This document shows positions 1-7,050 of a stretch of 64,000 bases of DNA, one piece after another. The stretch's first letter is position 1, and each line of letters opens with the position of its first letter. A program made the translations under genes and the position numbers. Below the pieces are notes generated by a model that was not told the origin of the DNA, made no database searches, and worked only from the letters and a program-made list of their open reading frames with translations. This DNA comes from Streptomyces antibioticus (GTDB lineage Bacteria > Actinomycetota > Actinomycetes > Streptomycetales > Streptomycetaceae): positions 558,001 through 622,000 of the forward strand of contig NZ_KQ948423.1 of NCBI RefSeq assembly GCF_001514065.1, given 5' to 3'.

Positions 1-1
1 C

Positions 2-121
2 ACGGACATCGCGGGCGGCGCGGGCGACCTGGGCGGCAGGGTCCGCCGAGGCTTCGGCGGCTTCACGACCACGAAGGAGCAACCCCAGGACCAGCCCCCG
101 AGGGAAACGGACGACGACTGA
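2..121 (+). CDS. C-terminal end of an unidentified protein (truncated by window edge)
   Basis: An open frame runs in from the left edge and ends at TGA 119-121, giving about 39 residues. The tail is glycine-rich, then basic (RVRRGFGGF), then polar and acidic, ending in DDD. This looks like the cytoplasmic tail of a membrane or secreted protein, but too little is present to name a family. It converges on the minus-strand gene ending at 245. The reading frame is inferred only from its openness and codon choice (G or C at third positions). Confidence 0.5.
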   Translation, partial: TDIAGGAGDLGGRVRRGFGGFTTTKEQPQDQPPRETDDD

Positions 122-145
122 AAAACGCCGAGGGAGGCCGACGCC

Positions 146-212
146 GGGAAGGGGCGCGGGGAACTGCGCGACCAGCCACAACACCGCCGCACCCGCCACA
201 CCGCAGAACCCC
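146..212. repeat. dispersed Streptomyces intergenic repeat-like sequence
   Basis: The gap between two convergent gene ends holds the string GGGGCGCGGGGAACTGCGCG followed by ACCAGCCACAAC and a C/A-rich CCGCACCCGCC tail. I recognise this wording as a very common non-coding string between Streptomyces genes. Only one copy is in this window, so its repeated nature is prior knowledge and is not shown here. Confidence 0.5.
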
Positions 213-244
213 CGACGGCGCCTAGGCACCGACCAAACCCGGCG

Positions 245-1318
245 TCACCCCTTGGGCAACGCCCCGGCCGCCAACGTCCCGCAAACCGCCGTGGCCCGAT
301 CCGTGGCGAACGGATCGGTCCCCACCGGCCCCCCCGCCTTCGCCGTCTGCCCCGCCAGCAGCGGACTCAGCACATCCGCCGCGTTGTCACCGCAGGACAG
401 CGGCCCGGCCTGGACGTACGACGTGGACAGCTGCGCCTGATGCAGCCGTACGTCCTCCCGGTCGAACCGGAAGTGCAGCTCCCGCCGGACGGTGAACAGC
501 GAGACCTCCGCCTTGGCACCGGCCCCGGCGGGCCGCAGCGCGTACACGTACGTGTGGTCCGCGGTCACCTCGAGGATCGTGGACTCGGTCTCGCTCACGA
601 CCAGGGTCCCGCGCACGCGGATCTGCGGGTCGGCCAGCTTGACGCTCCTGGCGTCGAAGCGAACCAGCCACCCGGTCACCGCGTGCCGTCCGTCCGCGGC
701 CGGATGGCTCAGGCTCTCGTCGAACTGGAGGTGCTGGTCGGCGGGGAGCAGGACGCGGACGGGCCGGGTCTCGCCGCCGGTGAGCACCTCCGGGTAGAGC
801 GCGGACCGGACCAGGTACTCCTTGACCGTGTCCAGCGCGCTCATCACCTGGGTCTCGGAGAAGTGCGAGGTGTCGCGCGCGGCGGGCAGCGTGATCCCGG
901 CGGCGCCGATGCGGAACTGCGCGGCGGGGCTGTGGTCGTACAGGTACTCGGGGTCGGCCGCGCCCGGCACCTTGCCCACGGGGGCGAGCGGGACGACGGT
1001 GGTCTGGAGGGGCATCGAGACGTCCCGTATCGCGGCGGGGGTCTGGTAGGGGTGCCGTACGCCCATGTAGATCGCCGTGCCGAAGGCGAGGGCGATCAGC
1101 AGGACGAGGGCGAGTGCCTGCCGGGACAGTCCCCGGCGCATCGGTGGGCGGCGTCGGACGGCGGGGGCGTGGTCGGCCATGCGCTCCTGCGCGGAGTACT
1201 CCTGGAGCCGGGCAGCACGAACGAACGACTCGTCGAACACGACGGATCGGTACTCGTCCTCACCACCCCCGGGGCCGCCCTCGGGCGCACCCTCAGGTGG
1301 TTCTCCAGGCCCTCCCAT
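245..1318 (-). CDS. single-pass membrane protein with SVVFDE-type motif
   Basis: A 357-residue protein with a Gly/Pro/Glu-rich N-terminus, then DEYRSVVFDESFVRAA (about residues 21-36), a basic stretch (VRRRPPMRRGLSR) and one hydrophobic helix at about 68-86 (ALALVLLIALAFGTAIYMG). About 270 residues with no recognised fold follow, predicted outside the membrane. Two cysteines near the C-terminus (LSCGDN, AVCGTL) could form a disulfide. The next gene upstream (1419-1997) carries the same SVVFDE motif and the same layout, so the two look like ancient paralogues in one transcription unit about 100 bp apart. The position beside proA matches the S. coelicolor SCO2583/SCO2584 genes, where as I recall the second is linked to the spore-wall synthesis complex. 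Function is otherwise unknown. The ATG at 1318 has only a weak GAAG upstream. Confidence 0.8.
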   Translation of the reverse strand: MGGPGEPPEGAPEGGPGGGEDEYRSVVFDESFVRAARLQEYSAQERMADHAPAVRRRPPMRRGLSRQALALVLLIALAFGTAIYMGVRHPYQTPAAIRDVSMPLQTTVVPLAPVGKVPGAADPEYLYDHSPAAQFRIGAAGITLPAARDTSHFSETQVMSALDTVKEYLVRSALYPEVLTGGETRPVRVLLPADQHLQFDESLSHPAADGRHAVTGWLVRFDARSVKLADPQIRVRGTLVVSETESTILEVTADHTYVYALRPAGAGAKAEVSLFTVRRELHFRFDREDVRLHQAQLSTSYVQAGPLSCGDNAADVLSPLLAGQTAKAGGPVGTDPFATDRATAVCGTLAAGALPKG

Positions 1319-1418
1319 ATCTTCAGGGTAGGTCTCTGGGAGGTCAGGTAAACGCCCCGCCGCACGACAAGTTCTGACAGGTTCTCACCAGGATCGTCAG
1401 CGGATGGCCGGCAAGCGG

Positions 1419-1997
1419 TCAGGGCGTCTTCGGGTCCGCCGAGAAGGCCGGCTGGGAGTATTCGGCGGAGGCGGAGGGCGTCGCCGTGCGGCCCTGTTCG
1501 AGACCGGTCGTGGCGGGCGGGGGCGGGAGCTGGTCGCGGTTGTTCGAGGACGCGCCGCGGTAGACCGCGGTGAAGGCGAGCGCGACCATGCCGATGCCCA
1601 TCACGAGCGCGAGCATCCAGGCGACGGGGCGGTGCCAGCAGACCTGTTTGCCGTAGGTGCCCGGGGCGCCGTAGCGGCCCTCAAGGATGTCCGTGTCGTC
1701 CAGGTCGTCGAGCTCGGGATCATGGCCGAAACCGGCGCGGCCGTCGGTGCCGAAACCGTCGTCGTAGCGCTCGCCGCGGCCGTGGGCCCGGCGGGCCTCG
1801 GCCTCGGAGGCCTCCGCTCTCGCCTGGGCGGCGGCCAGGAGGCGTTCGACAGCGGTCGGCTCGTGCACCACGGCCGCCCGGATGAAGGCCTCGTCGAAGA
1901 CCACGGAGGCGAACTCTTCGTCCGACACCCCGCGGTCGTGGTCGTCGTCGGGCTCCCAGCCGTCAGGGAACGGCGTACCCCCCACGTCCTCCGGCAC
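1419..1997 (-). CDS. single-pass membrane protein with SVVFDE-type motif (SCO2584-like)
   Basis: A 192-residue protein if translation starts at the GTG at 1997 (MPEDVGGTPFPDGWE). The frame stays open to 2108, but the extra 37 residues look non-conserved. The order is an acidic N-terminus, DEEFASVVFDEAFIRAA shared with the downstream gene, an A/E/R-rich segment likely to be helical, a tract rich in Asp (PELDDLDDTD), a transmembrane helix (WMLALVMGIGMVALAFTAVY) and a short Pro/Ser-rich outer tail. Known context: in S. coelicolor the membrane protein next to proA has been tied to the MreB-associated spore-wall complex. The homology assignment rests on position and layout, so treat that role as inference. 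Confidence 0.75.
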   Translation of the reverse strand: MPEDVGGTPFPDGWEPDDDHDRGVSDEEFASVVFDEAFIRAAVVHEPTAVERLLAAAQARAEASEAEARRAHGRGERYDDGFGTDGRAGFGHDPELDDLDDTDILEGRYGAPGTYGKQVCWHRPVAWMLALVMGIGMVALAFTAVYRGASSNNRDQLPPPPATTGLEQGRTATPSASAEYSQPAFSADPKTP

Positions 1998-2149
1998 GGA
2001 TCCAGAGTAGACCTGGGGGGTCAATTTGGGCAGACGGTATGGAAATTCATCCGCTGGGTGAGACGGCTCCCGTGCCCCACGGGCGCGCACCGGCAGCGTG
2101 TGCCCCACGCATATGCGCAGGGGCCCACGCCCTCAGCGCTGTACGTGCC

Positions 2150-3436
2150 TCAGCGCCGTACGTGCCCGTCCCCCGTGACGATGTACTTGGTGCTGGTCAG
2201 CTCCGGCAGGCCCATCGGGCCGCGGGCGTGCAGCTTCTGCGTGGAGATGCCGATCTCGGCGCCGAAGCCGAACTGGCCGCCGTCGGTGAAGCGGGTGGAG
2301 ACGTTCACGGCCACGGTGGTGGAGTCGACCAGCTGGGTGAAGCGGCGGGCGGCCTGCTGCGAGGTGGTGACGATGGCCTCGGTGTGCCCTGAGGTCCACA
2401 GCCGGATGTGCTCGACGGCCTTGTCCAGGGAGTCGACGACGGCGGCGGCGATGTCGTAGGAGAGGTACTCGGTCTCCCAGTCCTCCGCGGTGGCCTCGAC
2501 GACGGTCGCCTTGGACTCCTTGGCGTAGGCCAGCACCCGGTCGTCGGCATGGACCGTGACACCGGCCTCCGCGAGGGCGTCCAGGGCGCGGGGCAGGAAC
2601 TCGGGCGCGATGTCCTGGTGGACGAGGAGGGTCTCGGCGGAGTTGCAGACGCTGGGGCGCTGGGCCTTGGAGTTGATCAGGATGTCGATCGCCATGTCGA
2701 GGTCGGCGTGGGCGTCGACGTAGACGTGGCAGTTGCCGGTGCCGGTCTCGATGACGGGGACGGTCGACTCGCTGACGACGGTCCGGATCAGCGAGGCGCC
2801 ACCGCGCGGGATGAGCACGTCGACCAGGCCACGGGCCCGCATCAGCTCGCGCACGCTCTCCCGGCTCTCGCCGGGCACCAGCTGCACGGCGTCGGCGGGC
2901 AGCCCCGCCCCGCCCACGGCGTCCCGCAGGACCCGGACGAGGGCGGTGTTGGACTCGTACGCGGAGGCCGAGCCGCGCAGCAGCACGGCGTTGCCGGCCT
3001 TCAGGCAGAGGGCGGCGGCGTCGACCGTCACGTTCGGCCGGGCCTCGTAGATGATGCCGACGACGCCGAGCGGGACGCGGACCTGGCGCAGGTCGATGCC
3101 GTTCGGCAACGTCGACCCCCGCACCACCTCGCCCACCGGGTCGGGCAGCGCGACGACGTCCCGGACGTCGGAGGCGATGGCGCGCACCCGCTCCGGGGTG
3201 AGGGTCAGCCGGTCGATCACGGTCTCGCTGGTGCCGGCCTCGCGGGCCTTGGCGATGTCCTTGGCGTTGGCCTCGACGATCTCGCTCGTACGGACCTCGA
3301 GCGCGTCCGCGATGGCGAGCAGCGCGTCGTCCTTCTCGGCCCGCGGCAGCGGGGCGAGGTCGGCGGCGGCGGCCTTGGCGCGGTAGGCGGCCTGCGTGAC
3401 CGGGGACATCGAGTCGTACGGCGAAAGCGTGGTCAT
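2150..3436 (-). CDS. proA: gamma-glutamyl phosphate reductase (ProA)
   Basis: Second step of proline synthesis: NADPH-dependent reduction of L-glutamyl 5-phosphate to glutamate 5-semialdehyde in the cytoplasm. The 428-residue length fits the family. Visible signatures are the aldehyde-dehydrogenase-type core with [20 protein letters not shown] (about 126-145), [10 protein letters not shown] (208-217) and the active-site cysteine in [12 protein letters not shown] (Cys about 264). The ATG at 3436 (MTTLSPYDS) is the family-like start. An earlier ATG at 3502 would add a non-conserved Arg/Pro tail. No clear ribosome-binding site precedes it, so a leaderless or weakly initiated transcript is possible. 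A small conserved gene separates it from proB, the preceding enzyme. Confidence 0.97.
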   Translation of the reverse strand: MTTLSPYDSMSPVTQAAYRAKAAAADLAPLPRAEKDDALLAIADALEVRTSEIVEANAKDIAKAREAGTSETVIDRLTLTPERVRAIASDVRDVVALPDPVGEVVRGSTLPNGIDLRQVRVPLGVVGIIYEARPNVTVDAAALCLKAGNAVLLRGSASAYESNTALVRVLRDAVGGAGLPADAVQLVPGESRESVRELMRARGLVDVLIPRGGASLIRTVVSESTVPVIETGTGNCHVYVDAHADLDMAIDILINSKAQRPSVCNSAETLLVHQDIAPEFLPRALDALAEAGVTVHADDRVLAYAKESKATVVEATAEDWETEYLSYDIAAAVVDSLDKAVEHIRLWTSGHTEAIVTTSQQAARRFTQLVDSTTVAVNVSTRFTDGGQFGFGAEIGISTQKLHARGPMGLPELTSTKYIVTGDGHVRR

Positions 3437-3526
3437 GAGGGAAGGGTAGTGCGCCGTACGGGGGTGGGGACCCCGTCGTCTTGCACCGCGAGACGGGGCC
3501 AATGCGCCGCTATCGAGTGATGCAGG

Positions 3527-3994
3527 TCAAAAGGGGTGAACCCCTACCGGGGTCGCCGGGGCCGGACCGTAGCCCTCGGAGACGCGCTGGTGGTAGGTCT
3601 CGCGGTCGATGACCTCCAGTCCGACGATCTCCCAGGGCGGCAGCTGGGCGGTCTGGCGGTGCTCGCCCCACAGGCGCAGGGCGACGGCGGCGGCGTCGTG
3701 GAGGTCGCGGGCCTCCTCCCAGTAGCGGATCTCCGCGTGGTCGTTGGCGTAGCGGCTGGTCAGCAGAAAGGGGTGGTCGTGGGCCAGCTGTTCGAGTCCG
3801 CGCCGCACCTCCTTCAGCGGGGCCTCCTTGCCGGAGACGCTGAGGGTGACGTGCCACAGCCTGGGCAGCTCGGCCGGCTCCTCGTAGCGGTCGCCGGCCG
3901 CGACGCTCGTCAAGAGGCGCTCCTCACCGGCCGCTCGGGACGAGGCCTCCCCGGCACCACCACGGGGCGCGGCCCCAGGGCGCACTCGTCTCAC
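3527..3994 (-). CDS. conserved actinobacterial protein of unknown function between proB and proA
   Basis: A 155-residue soluble protein. The start is the GTG at 3994, because an ideal GGAGG lies 5 bases upstream (4000-4004); longer forms lack such a site. The basic N-terminus is followed by a compact domain containing LPRLWHVTLSVSGKEAPL, a helix LKEVRRGLEQLAHDHPFLL, YANDHAEIRYWEEARDLHDAAAVALRLW and PPWEIVGLEVIDRETYHQR. The alternation of strands and helices suggests a small ferredoxin-like alpha/beta fold. I cannot name a family. Its place between the two proline genes on the same strand suggests co-transcription but does not prove a role in proline synthesis. Confidence 0.85.
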   Translation of the reverse strand: MRRVRPGAAPRGGAGEASSRAAGEERLLTSVAAGDRYEEPAELPRLWHVTLSVSGKEAPLKEVRRGLEQLAHDHPFLLTSRYANDHAEIRYWEEARDLHDAAAVALRLWGEHRQTAQLPPWEIVGLEVIDRETYHQRVSEGYGPAPATPVGVHPF

Positions 3995-4174
3995 GACGGC
4001 CTCCTTTACCCAGCGATCCCAGTGACCGACACGGTGGTCTGCGGAATGTGTCCCTGAGACAAAGTTGAGCAGGCCGCAAGGGCTCGCGTGGCACTTTTGC
4101 GGAACGTCCACCTGGGGGTGACCCATGGAAGAGGGCGTTCCCCCTGTTTTCGGCCGGGCGGCGGCCTTTGAGCC

Positions 4175-4226
4175 GGGCGGCAGCCCCGAGAAAGCCCTGC
4201 GGGCGGCAGCCCCGCGGAAGCCCTCA
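4175..4226. repeat. 26-bp imperfect tandem duplication at the 3' end of proB
   Basis: Bases 4175-4200 and 4201-4226 are two adjacent copies of a 26-base unit beginning GGGCGGCAGCCCCG and ending AAGCCCT plus two bases, with only a few mismatches. The second copy covers the proB stop codon (4224-4226), so the downstream copy looks like a duplication of the gene end. Both copies are G/C-rich and could fold on the proB transcript. Confidence 0.7.
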
Positions 4227-5351
4227 GGGCTGGAGCAGCACCAGGTCGTCCCGGTGCACGACCTCCCGCTCGTAGGCCGGCCCCAGCTCCCGCGCCAGTT
4301 CCCGGGTCGAGCGGCCGATCAGCTGGGGGATCTCCTTGGCGTCGAAGTTGACCAGCCCCCGGGCCACCGCGCGCCCCCCGGCGTCCCGCAGCTCGACCGG
4401 GTCCCCGGCGTTGAACTCGCCGTCCACGGCGGCGATCCCGGCCGGCAGCAGCGACTTGCGGCGCTGCACCACCGCCCGCACCGCGCCGTCGTCCAGGGTC
4501 AGCGAGCCCTGCGGGGTGGACGCGTGCTGGAGCCACAGCAGCCGGTCGGCGGAGCGCTTGCCGGTGGGGTGGAAGTAGGTGCCGGTGTCACCGCCGCTGA
4601 GCGCGTCGGCCGCGTGCACGGCGCTGGTGAGCACCACCGGGATGCCGGCGGCGGCCGCGATCCGGGCGGCCTCGACCTTGGTGACCATCCCGCCGGTGCC
4701 GACGCCGGCCTTGCCGCTGCTGCCGATCTCGACGCCGGCCAGGTCGGCCGGTCCCCGTACCTCCGCTATCCGCGAGGTGCCGGGCTTGCTGGGGTCGCCG
4801 TCGTACACGCCGTCGACATCGGAGAGCAGCACCAGCAGGTCGGCCCGTACGAGATGGGCCACGAGGGCCGCCAGCCGGTCGTTGTCGCCGAAGCGGATCT
4901 CGTCGGTGGCGACGGTGTCGTTCTCGTTGACGACCGGGAAGGCGCCCATCGCGAGGAGCTTGTCGAGGGTGGTGGAGGCGTTGCGGTGGTGGGACCGGCG
5001 GCTCATGTCGTCGCTGGTGAGCAGCACCTGGCCGACACGGACGCCGTAGCGGGCGAAGGAGGCGGTGTAGCGGGCCACGAGGAGGCCCTGGCCGACGCTG
5101 GCGGCGGCCTGCTGGCGGGCCAGGTCCTCGGGGCGGCGGCGCAGCCCGAGCGGGGCGAGGCCTGCGGCGATGGCACCGGAGGAGACGAGGACGACCTCCT
5201 TCTCTCCCCCGCTGCGGCTCTTGGCGAGGACGTCGACGAGCGCGTCGACACGGTCGGCGTCCAGGCCTCCCGACGCGGTGGTCAGCGAGGAGGAGCCCAC
5301 CTTGACGACGATCCTGCGGGCCTCTACGACACCCTGCCTTGCCCCGGCCAC
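4224..5351 (-). CDS. proB: glutamate 5-kinase (ProB) with C-terminal PUA domain
   Basis: First step of proline synthesis: ATP-dependent phosphorylation of glutamate. The amino-acid-kinase domain shows IVVKVGSSSLTT near the N-terminus, VVLVSSGAIAAGL, FPVVNENDTVATDEIRFGDND (substrate loop) and LLSDVDGVYDGDP. The last ~80 residues (AGIAAVDGEFNAGDPVELRD...ARGLVNFDAKEI) are a PUA domain, as in long-form bacterial ProB enzymes. The start is taken as the GTG at 5351, because GGAGA at 5358-5362 lies 6 bases upstream; an in-frame GTG at 5357 would sit almost on that site. A TAGATT hexamer at 5384-5389 (minus strand) is a plausible -10 box. obg is not adjacent here, the intervening DNA being the wall-polymer and rml loci. 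Confidence 0.96.
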   Translation of the reverse strand: MAGARQGVVEARRIVVKVGSSSLTTASGGLDADRVDALVDVLAKSRSGGEKEVVLVSSGAIAAGLAPLGLRRRPEDLARQQAAASVGQGLLVARYTASFARYGVRVGQVLLTSDDMSRRSHHRNASTTLDKLLAMGAFPVVNENDTVATDEIRFGDNDRLAALVAHLVRADLLVLLSDVDGVYDGDPSKPGTSRIAEVRGPADLAGVEIGSSGKAGVGTGGMVTKVEAARIAAAAGIPVVLTSAVHAADALSGGDTGTYFHPTGKRSADRLLWLQHASTPQGSLTLDDGAVRAVVQRRKSLLPAGIAAVDGEFNAGDPVELRDAGGRAVARGLVNFDAKEIPQLIGRSTRELARELGPAYEREVVHRDDLVLLQP

Positions 5352-5521
5352 TTGCACTCTCCAATTCTGCGCAGCGTGCCAGCAATCTACGCGAAGCGTC
5401 CCTTCGCCCGCCTCGGCGTTTCAGCCCCCGGACACACCAGGACGTGACTGTTTGCTCACGCGTCGCATACGGCAAAAAGGTTGTAGGCGTTCCGTATAGA
5501 AATCAAAGAACATGCCAACTT

Positions 5522-6931
5522 ATGTTGAACGCCGTGAAGCGCGTTCTCCTGAGATCCGGTAAGAGTCCCTTCGACGTCGTCGGTGTGGAGGAAGCCCTCC
5601 AGCGGGACGTCATCGGCACCAACTCCGGCAACCTGATCTTCAGCGACGCCGCCCACAAGATCCTGGAGACGCCGGGCACCGAGGTGGTGTCGAACGGCTT
5701 GCGGGCCGACGTGGCGTCGGCGGACCTGATCAACGCGGAGTACGACGCCTTCGTCGTACCGCTTGCGAACGCCTTCCGTCCGTCGTTCGAGCCCGGCCTC
5801 AAGCGGCTGACCCGGCTCATCAGACGGCTGAAGATCCCGGTCGTGGTCACCGGTGTCGGCGCACAGACCGGGCTGAACTACGACTCGTCGCGGCTCAAGC
5901 CCATCGAGCCCGCGGTGCGCGACTTCGTCTCGGCGGTGCTGGACCGCAGCGCCTCGATCGGTGTGCGCGGCGAGTTCACCGAGCGGTACCTCAAGGACAT
6001 GGGCTTCCAGGACGTCGAGGTGATCGGCTGCCCGTCGCTGTTCATGTACGGCAAGGACCTCGCCGTGCACAAGCGGTCGCCGGAACTGACCGCCGAGTCC
6101 CGGATCGCGATCAACGGCTCGCACAGCGCCGTCCGCAAGCAGGGCCTGGGCAAGGTCATCGAGCGCACCCACGCCCGCTACCCGCAGCTGCGCTTCATCG
6201 GCCAGAACCTGTCCGACGCGCGGCAGCTGCACTGGCGGGACCTGTCGGACCCGAACGCCAAGGTCAAGGCGATACCGACGCACCCCGACCACCCGATGTA
6301 CGCCGAGGACAAGGTCCGCGTCTACATCGACCCGGTCACCTGGATCGACGACCTGCGCGGCTTCGACTTCTCCTTCGGCTCGCGCATCCACGGCAACATC
6401 GCCGCGCTGCTCGCCGGGACGCCCGCGACCGTGCTCTCGGGCGACTCCCGGACGCTGGAGCTGTGCCGCTACTTCGACATCCCGCACCTGCGCATCGACA
6501 AGGTGCCCGCGGACCTGGACCCGGCGAAGCTGTACGAGGACGCGGACTTCGGCAAGCTGATGAGCGGTCACCACGAGCGCTACGAGCGGTTCATGGGCTT
6601 CCTCGACCGCAACGGCCTGCAGAACACCTTCACGCACGGCGACGGCGGCGCCGCCTTCGAGGAGCGGCTGCGCAAGCTGTCCTTCCCGGCGGGTGTCCGC
6701 CCCTGGCTGGAGGCCGACCTCGGCTCGCTCGCCGCGCGGATGGCGTTCCTGCAACGCAACGTCGCCGAACTGACCCAGGACAACGAGCGGTTGAGGCGCG
6801 ACCTGGCCCGCGCCAAGACCGGTTCCCGGTCGGGAGGGGCGGGCGGAGTCATCCCGGCGCCGTCGGTCTACCGCCGCGCCCGCCGGGTCGTCGGCGCTCC
6901 GATCCGCCGGGCACTTCAGTCGGGCCGCTGA
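5522..6931 (+). CDS. polysaccharide pyruvyl transferase family protein
   Basis: A 469-residue soluble protein of the PS_pyruv_trans fold, whose members transfer pyruvate from phosphoenolpyruvate to a sugar as a ketal. Visible marks are GTNSGNLIFSDAAHKIL at the start of the domain, IPVVVTGVGAQTGL, a conserved DRSASIGVRGEFTERYLKDMG segment, DVEVIGCPSLFM, and FDFSFGSRIHGNIAALLAGTP with the family's SRIHG-type motif. A short coiled coil (MAFLQRNVAELTQDNERLRRDLARAK) and a basic tail (YRRARRVVG...RRAL) end it, perhaps for membrane or complex docking. The start is ATG 5522. The upstream bases are AT-rich and no strong ribosome-binding site is visible. It diverges from proB and is co-oriented with the polymerase at 7051. 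Pyruvylation of a wall glycopolymer sugar is inferred from context. Confidence 0.88.
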   Translation: MLNAVKRVLLRSGKSPFDVVGVEEALQRDVIGTNSGNLIFSDAAHKILETPGTEVVSNGLRADVASADLINAEYDAFVVPLANAFRPSFEPGLKRLTRLIRRLKIPVVVTGVGAQTGLNYDSSRLKPIEPAVRDFVSAVLDRSASIGVRGEFTERYLKDMGFQDVEVIGCPSLFMYGKDLAVHKRSPELTAESRIAINGSHSAVRKQGLGKVIERTHARYPQLRFIGQNLSDARQLHWRDLSDPNAKVKAIPTHPDHPMYAEDKVRVYIDPVTWIDDLRGFDFSFGSRIHGNIAALLAGTPATVLSGDSRTLELCRYFDIPHLRIDKVPADLDPAKLYEDADFGKLMSGHHERYERFMGFLDRNGLQNTFTHGDGGAAFEERLRKLSFPAGVRPWLEADLGSLAARMAFLQRNVAELTQDNERLRRDLARAKTGSRSGGAGGVIPAPSVYRRARRVVGAPIRRALQSGR

Positions 6932-7050
6932 GCGGACCGGACGTCTTATCACTCCACGGTCGCCCCAAGGCGCCCGGACACGCGCGTGTCGTCCAGTGGT
7001 CGGCGGGCGTTAACCCGGGCGCACGTCCTTGACGACCTTGGAGTGACGCC

